The translations under genes and the position numbers were made by a program. DNA of 64,000 bases from Plasmopara viticola (lineage: Eukaryota; Oomycota; Peronosporomycetes; Peronosporales; Peronosporaceae): contig MBPM02000043.1 of the NCBI GenBank assembly GCA_001695595.3, positions 1 to 64,000 on the forward strand, given 5' to 3'. Below the pieces are notes generated by a model. That model made no database searches and was not told the DNA's origin. It was given only the letters and a program-made list of their open reading frames with translations. Below are positions 47,760 through 58,765 of this stretch, in pieces (position 1 is the stretch's first letter; the number at the start of each line of letters is the position of its first letter).

Positions 47760-47767
47760 AGAAATGG
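47760..47767 (-). promoter_or_regulatory. Oomycete initiator-like site of the GH30 gene
   Basis: CCATTTCT on the minus strand fits the oomycete initiator pattern YCAYTTYY and lies about 40 nt upstream of the first ATG of the glucosylceramidase, a usual distance. Inference from pattern and position only. Confidence 0.4.
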
Positions 47768-50700
47768 CATTCTTGTGCAAACTCTTTTTTGATTTAAGAT
47801 TTAACGAGCATACATAGTGCTTTGAAGATGATTATATTCCGTAGCCGTGCTTTGTCCTTCTTGATAATTAGGCTGGGAAAGCATAGACAACGCAACAAGC
47901 ACAGACCTGCTATAATTTGTCTACATTTGGGATCTTTAGCCGAGCAAAGACTGGTAAGAATCAGCTGGCGCGGATCGGCGCTTTATCGTTGGTGAGCACA
48001 TGATGCTTGAAGCGCCCATATGATTTACCAACAAGTAACATGTGCTTCAGACTTATAGGCAGCACAGAAATGCTTTAAAAAACGCTACCTTAGGGTATTT
48101 CGAGAGTAACCATTGTCTATTTTCTTAAGAAATAGTGAAACTCGACCAGTTAAAACGCAAGCACTGGTAACATCATACCGATATTGCTACTGAGAATTCA
48201 TAACGGCTGGAATGAAAAAAAAGAGATATTTCCGCTAAAGATATCTGCAAGGCTTAAGTATGTTTACCTATCTCTATCAAACAATATTGAAACAAAGTGG
48301 AACTTTTGTCTGTATTTAATAGCTGACAGCTTTCTAGCAGAGTGCACATATGTAAGGAGTCGCCTCTGAGGACTCCTGGACGACCGCAGTTATTATATAA
48401 ACACACCGCAACAAAAGTGTATCTCAGTAGCCTCTAATAGGGTTGAGCTGCTAGTAAGCCATGTGACGGATGGGACAATTGTTCGCACAGAATAGGGGTG
48501 CGGACAAATTAAAATTTCTCGGAAACGACTGTTCACTTTCCTTAGTCTTAAAGAGCATAGTGTACAATACCATGCAATTTAGAGAAAGGTCTATACAAAA
48601 CGATATTATCTACATAGCAACTCAATTGTCTTCAAGTGTCTTTCTAGTGAGCAAACTGGCATAGGATTTGATTGGGTGCTCGTCGTGCAATAATATCCAA
48701 ACCTCTCTCACGTAGCGCTAGTAATGATACGTTATATCCACCACTTGAATATAAAATAACTGTAAATTATTCATCGCTCTTTGTATCCATACGAAAACTT
48801 GACTTGATTGTAACAATGAGCAAAAAGGCAAGGCAGAACCCGGCCCGGCCATTTTGCAATAATAGAGCCCGCATATAAGAAGGTCGCTTTGACATGCAAA
48901 GGAGCCTTTTCACCAAAAACGGCCTGTGGGCCTAAACATACGCCTACAACGAAAGTCTGTGACTTGCGCATTTTTGGGCAAAGAGCCGGGATTTGTTCGC
49001 CCGTAAAATACCCTTTCGGCCGAAATAGTAGACTGTAAAGAACAAGTCACTCCACCATGGTCCAAAGTTGCGTGCGCAATAGAATTTTTTTTTACCGGTG
49101 TTCCGCAAATTCGTTGCCTTTTAATTAATGAGCGCCGTGGGATCTTTGACAAGCACTTAGAGCTCTTAATCTTGCCCGCGCAATTTTCTATATATAGCCT
49201 GAAAGCGGAAGTTGTCATACTTTAATTCAGGTAGTGACTATGTAAGAGGCCGTTTTAGACGCTCATTAGGAAGAATTCAGCCACAGAGAGGCTTTTTCTC
49301 GAAAGAGCAGTGGATAAGCAGAACCTCGATCATCCAGACCCCGAGGAGTGATGTCCGTGGAGCTATTTGGCGTTACCGAACGAAGCAACATCCGCTACTT
49401 TGGCTTCAGCAAGCAAGGCTAAATTAACTCCAACTAATCGGGTGACCGCATTTTACACTAAGGCAATGGACGCAAAGGACGTCGTCTAATGCAGTTAGAT
49501 TCTGGGCTTTACGAATATTTACTCAATCCCAGAACGGATGCTTATATGAAGTAGCGGGGAGAATAGCGCTGAGAGGTACGCTTGCCATCAAGCTTCTTGT
49601 GAAGCGAAGTGAAAGTGAAATCCATTAATAAGATATAAAGCGGTTTATAAGCACCCGCAGAAAGAACGTAAGGTCGCGCGGATTATGGCTTTTGTTAATC
49701 CAAGTTTTTGCAAATGGCCAACTGGTACTAAGAACTATACGACAATGTCAATAGTAGACGGATAACATTGGTCTTTAAATTGAGTATGATGTGTAATTGG
49801 GAGATGTCAAGCATTTTTAATTTGCAGTTGTATAAAAGATGGCGGAGCTACGTGCACTATATGCGAGAGGGGGCAAATCGTTTGCTTAATGCGGCTTTTT
49901 AGTCATTTTATGTAAAACTCTCTATTGCTAGAGTACACCCTCTGTCATTTTGAACTAAAGCAACTATATTTTTATCGTGGAAGGGTCTATTTGAAAAGCA
50001 AGATACCGGCACCACGGATGTATGGCGTTTGGATTGTTGACTTTGAAGAACAAGCATTAAGTAGTGCGCACCCGCTGTTGTCCATCTCATAAAAATTCGC
50101 AGTATCTTTCTAACGCCTAAGTAGTGGTCTCTCGCTTAGTCAACAAGGCGAATATTTACCCTACCACACATACAACGTTTGCATAAACAGTGACACCTCG
50201 TTAAAAAAACTTTAAGCAAGCACTTTGCCTCATTTTGTTTATTATTTACGTAGCTCTACCACCTTTTCACACAGCTACTTATTTAAGAGCGCGAAGTCTA
50301 CCCTGACCAGTTGCTCAACTCAAAAACTGTTCAATTTGGCATTTGTAGCTTCTGTCGCGGCTCTATGAAATTTTAGGTGACGGAGTCAATGGTGCATTGT
50401 CATTTTCTTGCCGCGCTGCCTAAATCGTATTAGACAACTGGCAGCATAAATTCTTCCGGCATTTCAAGTCTCCTAGTAGTCACTAATTTTAATTAAGAAT
50501 TAGCTTCTATATAATTATGACGGGAGGCACATGTAAACAGTCTTTGAGCGCAGTGTCCTTTTGCTGTTGAATAAAAAAATGAGCGGGCGAAGGTTGTTAA
50601 TGACTTAGCCCTAACAAAGCTTCGGTACGTTAAAAAGCATCCGTAGAGCTTGAGGTGTGTGCATCACGGATTGATGGGTGTGACGATCAGGTCAGCATGA

Positions 50701-53700
50701 TATTCGCGAATAAATCATTACAGGTTCTTCTACCAGGATTATCAATTTACAGACCCATGAGAAGGGCTTATATTTTGTTTCGCCATAATTACTTTTCGAC
50801 GCCGGTTATGCTAGGCCCAAAACGCAAAAGCTAGTTGTCGCTGAGTTGAGGATAATAATCGCGTTTGGAGCACGTGTGCTTAATAATGAAGCTGAATCGT
50901 CACTCGAAGGTATTACTGAGGAGTTTTGTGTAGCTCGAGCTTAAAGTTTGTCATGAGAGAATTGTCAGTATCAAATGTAGACGACGCAGTTGAGAAAAAA
51001 TGCGAAGCGCAAGGCAGTCAAGTAACTTAAAAGTCTGTTAATCAGAGTAGACTTTAAAGTTTTCTCAGCTGTATTATGGGTTTACGCAAAACGCCTATCC
51101 CATTGTCGGATGGTCAGAAGGTTCTCGAAAAAATGTCATGGCCTGTATGAACCAAAGGTGTTTTACTTGGGGATGGAGTTGAGTGTAAAAGGGTCATTCT
51201 AGTGCTTACCACACTTATGACATTTCCATTTCACAAAACTAGTAGTTTTGAACTTCATATAATTTGTAGTATTCAAAATTGATAAGCTCAAAAAAGCAGC
51301 ACATGGTTCCGATATCATCACTTACGTATATTGGCAGGAATATCAATTTGAGAAAGCAGCTGCATCGCAAGTGATAACCTTGAAATTGACCAAATCCAAG
51401 CAAAAAAGTCCGCTTTATTTTGAAAATATTAGGCTTTGAATTGAAACTTATATTAGTTCTTGGAGTCTGGCAAACTGCGATTGACGACTTGTGGTAGCTT
51501 AGTTCAAACTAAGACTTATAGCTATATAAAACACCTAAGACCAAGTGTAGCAAGGCAGACCCGATGGGCTAGCAGGTCAGTCTTCTGGACGAACTGGGCC
51601 AACTTATATTAGTTCAGTCTAAACTATTGACTAAATATCTATATTAAGACCAAGTGTAGCAAGGCAGACCCGATGGGCTAGCAGGTCAGTCTTCTGGACG
51701 AACTGGGCCGTAAATCACTAAATAATAAATATCTTTTTCGCCTAAGTCGCGGATATTCAATTTTATTATGGCGAGTCTGTAATAAGGGTCGTTTCGTCGC
51801 AGATGTTTTAAAAAAGGGGTTCTTCAGTCAACAATAGAGCTACAACATTACAGGCACAATACTCAGAAGAGGGCAATTGGGACCAAAAAAAACAGGAATG
51901 TACATCTGCAGCATGAAGAGAGTAGTCGTGATTTCAACTACTTGCTGACTTGAGAGCCTTGTTTCTTCTGGAGCGATGCGTTGGTAAGTTAAAAAATGAT
52001 TTTGGTTAGACCGAAGACGCGGTTATTTATCCTATTCAAACTTAGTAGAACCGCCTCAAAGACCCGCACCTCCTGTCTAGAAATGAAAGCGAGAAGAACA
52101 AATGCACTCGAATCTGGCTTTAAGCTTGGACGGCTTTATCAAAGTCTTTGGAATTCTGGCAATATTCCATACTACACAATGCCTTACTCAAAAAAAATTT
52201 TAACAGCACCCAAAGCGTAGTATCCGAAAGAAGTCGTAGTGTCTGAGAAAAGCGGCATTTGTATCCATCAAGACAAAAAACTTAAGCGGGTTATGATCAA
52301 CAGTATGTGCCATAATATAAAGGGCTAGAGAGCACAAACTAGACGTTCTCGATTTCCTCCAACTTAAGAGGCGCATGGCTAAAAACATATTTTAACATCT
52401 TATTTGCTTCAATCGTAGCCCAAAATTCCGTGATGCACTACAGTATAGCCGTACTTGTACCAGGACGAATATTGGCAGCAAGATGACAAGCGCTGCAATA
52501 CTTTGTCCGAACAGCAAAACGCTTAGAAACATGCCATGGCCGTTAGGTAAGACACATGTAAGCATTGACTGTAGCTGATTGCTCAAGCGTAGGGCTATCT
52601 GCTAAGCCAAGACAAAAAAGTGGATGTACTCATGGTGTTTGCGACAAGTCAGTTTTTTCACATCGTATATCAAAGTGGCTGGAGCTACTTTGGCGGTGTA
52701 GGCTGGCATGGCAGCAACGACGGGAGTGCCTTAAAGGCAAGCTCTGGCAGTTTCCTCACAAGTAAGTTCGGGATCAAATTGCCAAATATTCATCCCACAG
52801 TAAAGCACTTGAGAGGTCGCTAGCACTTGCTGTGCCTGTTAATACATAACACCATACTGAAGTGCTGTACTATCAACCACTTCAGCACCCAAATATCCGT
52901 CTAAAGCTATTCGATTATAAGGTACTTTTGCACATCAAAAAGCGCGCGGGTCGGCTACATTCAACGAAATTTCTCCATCCATAACTTCGATAGCACCAAC
53001 ATCCGACTGGGCGAATTTAACGTCACGTGCATCATTATCCAAACATGATGGTAAATTCTCTCACAACATCACGACGTCAGGTGCTAAAATAAGAAAGCGA
53101 AAATTTGAAAGAATTCAATGGCGCTACAAAAGCCACAAAAGAGACACTTAAGGTTTCCTGAGGAATTCTTTCGGATGCTTTTCCGTAGGCGTGAACAAAA
53201 ATAGACGAAACGGCTGTAGTAACAGCTTTAAATTAGAAAGATTTGCCGGATACCTTCTTGGTAGCTGATGTAGCCATCTTTTGCACAACCGATTCCTCTT
53301 GGCGAATGTGAATTGACAGTGGTGTGACTAACTTATAACGTCCAACTTTATGGTTGACAAAACAAGCTCGGAATCTTATTATGCCGTCACCAGGCGACGA
53401 AGGTCTAATTTCTTAAAGAGGGGAACCCGGACATGGGATTAAAAAGCTGGCCCTTGACCTTGTCCAAAATATAATGTACTTTCTCGCGGGGGAAGACCAC
53501 AACGCACGAATGTGGGAAGGACGCACGTAAGTGGTGCACAATGATATGAAAACCAATAAAAATGGTGGTCGCTACTAAATCAGGAAGGCGGACCAGACCA
53601 ACGAAGTGTGCAATAAACAATGGGTATCAGTTTTTTAGTCAGATAGGCGAACCGCATCAACGAAGTAGCGAGGGCCGTATTCCAAAAAAACATGCGATCT

Positions 53701-55407
53701 TGATATGGATATCAAACTGATCCAGCGTTGGCAGGCTAAGACTAGATGCAGTGTCATAAGCAGAGCGCGTAAATTGTATCCTGCATGCGGATGAGCTCAA
53801 AGTCAAGAGCCTCACCGAGTTAATAGCATGTGAACAAGAATTCTACAGTCGACGCAGCTCTGCTACACCAGTCGGTGTTGCAACCAGCTTTAGCGCTAAA
53901 GCCGCGAAATGTTGGAAATTCGAAGAGCGAGCTCAGAATCGCTACTTAGTTCTAGCAATGTATCTCCTAAAAGCCGAAGAGGGCCCGGAGCGGGAAAACG
54001 TAGGGCGTGACATCACCATAATACAAATAGCAAGCACCTAAGGAAGTCCTAGTTATAGTCTGTAGTGAGAGATACAAGCTTTGCTCTGGGGAATCTGTAT
54101 CCGCGATAACCAAAGTGAGCCACTGCTGTAAGGTATGTGGGGCGACATGTACCTAAAACCACGACCCAATACAAGTACAGCTCTTCGTTCAAAACTACAC
54201 GGGTTGTAGATCCTTCAAATGTGGTACTTTCGGTCTCTCCACTAGACCACTCTAAATAGTGAGAATCAGACAACAGCAGAGAAGTATGAAGACGTGGCGC
54301 AACAGGATGACAAATACTTTCAACAAATGTAACGACTACTTGTCATCGAAGGCGAGTAGTCCAGCGAGCTACAAAGACGACGTGGAAGGGGTTGGAAAAG
54401 CGAGTGCAAACAAGACGACTGCAAAGCATTAAGAGAGGTTTGGGGCGAAGGACTACGAACAAATGGGGCCTGTGCGGTGTCACGAGTGTAGCCTTTTTCG
54501 GACAAGTGCGCAGTCGACGATTAATTTAGAAGTATGATGCATACTGGTGTACAAGACACAAGGAGACTTTGATGAGAAGCCCGCTTTTCACATAAAATGT
54601 CAGCTTTATATATGTCTTTAAAGATATACCATTTCTCACATTAAATGTGTATGTACTCTAGCATTCATTTGGCACCAGCGTAGTTCTCTATAGTATGGCT
54701 ATATTTGTGTCTGCTTAAACACACTAACAAGTAGCTTTACAAACTTGGACATTGGCAGGCAAAAACCTCCGCCCGACGTCAGTAAAAGAAGGTTTTGCTT
54801 TGATAACAGCGAGTGAGCAACACGCATTAAGTTGTAGAATCTAATCGCTTTACTTAAATGTATGTTTCAATTTTAAAAAGAACTGATTGGCGGCGTGTTT
54901 GTGCTGGTATTGCTTGAGCAATGGCCAACAGATGCAAAGAATTAAAAAGCGTATTGAGCGCCGCAATGCGGCACTTTCTGCACCGATGTAGTTCGAAGTC
55001 GCATGAAAGGTTCGCTGCAACTAAGCGGCGCTCAATATATAACGAAAACACATTCTAACCATAAATATAAACAATAACGTATAATGGTAAAGCCGTGACG
55101 ATTGGAATGTATGTGTTAGCGAGGTGAGCATGCCAAATGTGAGCATAAGTCTATGCGGGAGTGCTCATTCAAGCTGCACAATCGCGTAATCGGTCCAACA
55201 GAACTTAGTCCTCGATTGGATAAAATGCGACGACACAACCAAGCGTGATGTGCTCAATATAGGCTATAACTGTGGTGTAGTTGTCGTATTTACTAAAATT
55301 GTGGACGTGCTCATATTCTTCACCGAACGTCTTTTAGTGTCTAGCCTGGTGAACTAGTGTCAAACTTAAGGCAGGTGAGATTTTCCTTATGATTTATCGT
55401 CTTTGTA
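47768..55407. other. Long gene-poor region
   Basis: The only structure I can support is the 110-bp direct repeat at 51499-51709 and the target repeat at 55391-55407. 48830-48950 is a diverged relative of 40920-41050. Short open frames (for example 48910-49218, 51996-52220, 54049-54273) show no motif. Confidence 0.5.
51499..51709. repeat. Two-unit direct repeat with an identical 64-bp core
   Basis: Cores at 51537-51600 and 51646-51709 are identical over 64 bp (starting AAGACCAAGTGTAGCAAGG and ending GACGAACTGGGCC). The roughly 37-bp segments in front of each core (51499 and 51609 onward, both beginning TTAGTTCA) are related but clearly diverged, and the first contains TATATAAA. The period is about 109-110 bp. 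Confidence 0.95.
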
Positions 55408-55728
55408 TTGTATTGTATTACGTTATCGCGTTGCCAAGTTATGCACGTGCTAGGCTCTATGGCTAGTCCACGGCATAGAGTGGTGTCCGCATACGTCGGG
55501 TCTCGTTCGGCGGGCAGTGCAGCCAGCACCGAGGCCGTGAGGGTCTTCCATTATTTTGTGTGATTCTGACTTGGTAAGAGCCCAGGTGGCGCCCTAGTGC
55601 TGGAGACCGTCGCGTCGAGGGTGAAACTCGTTAGAGACCTGCAGATGCCCGAGAGCACCTGCCCGAAGCGCGCGAGCATTTAGCCCCCGCGCTTGGAAGG
55701 AGGGCGTCACCCCAACCTTTTCCGAAAA
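55408..55728 (-). mobile_element. Short LINE-derived non-autonomous element, copy 3, with 17-bp target-site duplication
   Basis: A 321-bp element with the same three-part structure and both junctions of the other copies. Perfect 17-bp direct repeats GATTTATCGTCTTTGTA lie at 55391-55407 and 55729-55745. The tail at the left is (TATTG)-like. The high identity to copy 2 and the perfect target repeats argue for recent movement. Confidence 0.95.
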
Positions 55729-56027
55729 GATTTATCGTCTTTGTAGTAAAAATAGAAACTATTCGAGCAGCTTTTAGCTTCCAGTCAATTGGTTATATTA
55801 TGAGTTTCAGCCGAGATAGCTTATAATTTCTTAAGGATCAATCGTGGAAAACTATGTTTAAAGGCTAAATTTAAGCAAATCTGCAGTGCGTCCGTCCACA
55901 AATATAGTAGCACCATAGCTAATGATGGCCAACAGCTGCCGTGATGTCCCGTGTCACATGGATTCTATTTGACCGGTCATTTCACTAGTTGCATGCGATA
56001 ATTCCAGGACAAGGGCAACTCCAGCTC

Positions 56028-56330
56028 GGAAAAGGTTGGGGTGACGCCCTCCTTCCGAGCGCGGGGGCGCGCCTCGGGCAGGTGCTCTCGGGCACCTGCA
56101 GGTCTCTAACGAGTCTCACCCTCGACGCGACGGTCTCCAGCACCAGGCCACCTGGGCTCTTACTAAGTCAGAGCTAAAAAAAAAATGGAAGACCCTCACG
56201 ACCTCGGTGCTGGATGCACTGCCCGCTGAACGAGACCCGACGTATGCGGACACCACTTTATGCCGTGGACTAGCCAGACTGAGCCTAGCACGTGCATAAC
56301 TTGGCAACGCGAAAACGTATTACATAACAT
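56028..56330 (+). mobile_element. Short LINE-derived non-autonomous element, copy 4
   Basis: Same structure as copies 1-3 but in the opposite orientation, 299 bp from copy 3. It has lost about a dozen bases after GCGGGGGC and carries an A-run (56176-56185) at the second junction. No clear target-site duplication. It ends about 400 bp before the effector-like gene. Confidence 0.85.
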
Positions 56331-56681
56331 GACAGAAGCTTTGCCACAAAGCCAGTTCTCCTTGACGTTTAAAATACATGTGTTTGTGTCTCTAAAGTCC
56401 GGTATGATTGTGCGATCCGTGCGTCTTTCATACCTAGAGTCAGCAAAAATTATCGATTAAACATAAGCTGGACATGAGCATTTTCATTAGGCAGCTAGTT
56501 GCTAAAAGGTTCCGGATTCCCACTCTTGAGCAGAGTCAGTCCCGATCAGGCTAGCCGTTCAATGACTGGCTATCCTCCGTGCTTGTAAAGATCGGTACAC
56601 AGGCGCGGAGCATACTGAACCGAATACTTTAAGTTGTGAGTGAAACGTGAGTCGCAGGATTTTTTTTCTTTTTCACCAATG

Positions 56682-56698
56682 CCACTTTTCATTTTCCC
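56682..56698 (+). promoter_or_regulatory. Oomycete initiator-like site of the effector-like gene
   Basis: CCACTTTTCATTTTCCC holds two overlapping matches to the YCAYTTYY initiator, followed by a pyrimidine-rich stretch, 30-50 nt upstream of the ATG at 56729. This is the usual position of the core promoter in Phytophthora genes. Confidence 0.45.
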
Positions 56699-56728
56699 TT
56701 CCGCTGGTCACCTTAAAAGGCATACGCA

Positions 56729-58315
56729 ATGTCGGCCACTCGCCGTCCTCGACCGTCTCTGCACAATCTGCTCCTCCTGTGGGCTATCATGCTTGTCGTA
56801 TGTTCTGCGACTGCGACATCGAGCACCGTGGACACCCAATCCAAAGGACACTTTAAGAATTCGACTGCACCCGATGTCCCTGACCGCAACGAGGAGAGGA
56901 CGCAATGGCGTTGGGTTAAAAGCCTTGTTGAACTCTCCAACAACTTCGACAACTTCTTCATCGGTAAATATCCCTTCAAAGCTTCGATGGTCGACGTATA
57001 TCTAAAGAACACTGGTCTTAACTTTCGAGCACGCGATTCTTTTATGAGCCAAAAATTTAAAAGAGCTGTCGACAAGGTTCTCATTTTACACTCTGGGAAT
57101 CACGTACGTGCGCAAAAGGCAATGTTTGAAGGACTGAAACGTGCGACTCGTGCAGGGGATCGAACAGAAATGTCGTTTGAGCTAGGTCGAACTATTGGGT
57201 CGTACAAGCTTGTCGACACTACTTCGACTCCATCAAGCCCAACGATTGCTAAGACAAAAGGAATTGAGGGACACGTCGAAACGGGTGAGGCGCAAGAAAA
57301 ACAAATACGTTTCGTTCTTGGGCTTGAACCTCACCTCATTAAGTATTGGGTCAAACTTAAATTTACGTCCGGACATGTGGGGAAGGGCTTGGAGGTGAAC
57401 GTCGGTAAGAATGGGATATTCGAGAACCCAAGTTTTCGTGTGTACATCGACTATATTACTCATCTTGAGCCGAACGAACTTGTTCGATACGACAAGGTAC
57501 TGCAGGATTTGCGAGGTTGGTCCATAGCATACTCGTTAAAACCCCTTCCTGATCGCGTCGTAGCTCAGCACCTTGTTGATGCAGGTGCACCCAACAGAGC
57601 GGACGTCGTTGCTACGCGTCTAATGGAGGCACTAGTTCGCGACTGGCGGAAACGAGGAATGACTCACGATAAGCTGTTTCATGAATTATTGCCACACTTT
57701 ACTTTCGAGTTAGAAAGCCTTCTCCAAGGACCGCTGAAACTATGGATTGAGTATTTCGGCGGTACCGAGAATTCAGCGAGTTACAAAATGCTATTTGATA
57801 CGATTATAGAAAGCGCAGAAAGAAAATCCCTGATGGATAATCGTCGTGAACTTGTGTTGCCGCCTTATTTAAAGGATCAACTTATCAGGATGAACAGCAA
57901 TGTGATGAGAAACCGTATTCAATTCCCTGATACAGCTGCAGAGGATTTGGCACACAGCTCCAAGCTTTTTCTTCAAGAAGTATTAAGGCACATGAAACGC
58001 GATGGCGTGACGGCCGATGAAATGCTCAGTATCCTTGAGATCAGAGAGCTCAAACACAAGGAACTGTTGGAGAATCCACGTTTGTGGACCTGGATGTCGT
58101 TCGTGATTGATAGCTACGGTGATATAAAAAACTTTGAAAGCGCCGACCCGAAGGAACTTCGCATCATTGCTCTAGTTAAACGAGATGGCAACACCATGTT
58201 TGATCATTTGAAGAAACACTTAGATGAGGATGAACTTGTGGCATTGGTGGAGGAGGCGATTGGCTGGGATCAACGATTTCATTATCTTTTCGCTTCCAAT
58301 CTTGCCAGCATGTGA
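56729..58315 (+). CDS. Secreted EER/WY-type effector-like protein (upstream part, ends at TGA)
   Basis: Predicted secreted protein of 528 aa, of the kind oomycete plant pathogens deliver to the host. The N-terminus has a signal peptide (hydrophobic core about residues 14-27, LLLLWAIMLVVC). An EER-like motif (NEER) sits at residues 54-57, but no RXLR is found between it and the signal peptide; loss of RXLR with EER kept is known in downy-mildew effectors. The rest is helical and built of repeats of WY/LWY character, for example LLENPRLWTWMSFVIDSYG near residue 446. The frame ends at TGA 58313-58315 but the same frame stays open beyond it (see the next entry). The host target is unknown. The inverted LINE-derived pair lies just upstream. 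This is the only effector-like gene in the window. Confidence 0.7.
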   Translation: MSATRRPRPSLHNLLLLWAIMLVVCSATATSSTVDTQSKGHFKNSTAPDVPDRNEERTQWRWVKSLVELSNNFDNFFIGKYPFKASMVDVYLKNTGLNFRARDSFMSQKFKRAVDKVLILHSGNHVRAQKAMFEGLKRATRAGDRTEMSFELGRTIGSYKLVDTTSTPSSPTIAKTKGIEGHVETGEAQEKQIRFVLGLEPHLIKYWVKLKFTSGHVGKGLEVNVGKNGIFENPSFRVYIDYITHLEPNELVRYDKVLQDLRGWSIAYSLKPLPDRVVAQHLVDAGAPNRADVVATRLMEALVRDWRKRGMTHDKLFHELLPHFTFELESLLQGPLKLWIEYFGGTENSASYKMLFDTIIESAERKSLMDNRRELVLPPYLKDQLIRMNSNVMRNRIQFPDTAAEDLAHSSKLFLQEVLRHMKRDGVTADEMLSILEIRELKHKELLENPRLWTWMSFVIDSYGDIKNFESADPKELRIIALVKRDGNTMFDHLKKHLDEDELVALVEEAIGWDQRFHYLFASNLASM

Positions 58316-58765
58316 GAATCGGCAGGCAAAACGTCTCATGACGTGTTTTCGCTTCTCGGGCTGCATGTTCCCGTCGAAATTTTACTTACGATGGATAGTT
58401 TTCCTCTCTGGTTTAATTTTGTCACTGAAACTTCACAGAATGAAGTCATAGCGACCTTGGAGATGCACCAGATACTAAAAGTGATGTATGACAAGGAATC
58501 GACTCTAAGGCCTGAGATACAAAGACCGAATTTCGATAATGTGATCAAAAACGCAATGAGTGTGACTGTGGGTACTAGACCCAAGCTGTGCCAATGCATC
58601 AGTAAGTTGTGGTGTGTGGACCTGCTCAATAAAGGTAATGAGGCTGTGCGCTACCACATTCATGAAGATTGGATGAAAGATTTTCTTGCCGATTACCTTA
58701 CGACTCATCAAAGAGTCCGGTATAGAAAGAAGCTAAGAGTTTCATTGCCTGCAGGCTTTAGCTGA
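58316..58765 (+). pseudogene. Downstream part of the effector-like gene after an in-frame TGA
   Basis: In the same frame as the preceding gene, the sequence continues open for 149 codons after TGA 58313-58315 and ends at TGA 58763-58765. It begins with a segment resembling the helical repeat starts of the upstream part (DVFSLLGL compared with DEMLSILEI) and includes FPLWFNFV, again WY-like. It has no signal peptide of its own. Most simply it is the former C-terminal repeat, cut off by a single nonsense mutation; stop read-through or an assembly error are the alternatives. Confidence 0.6.
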
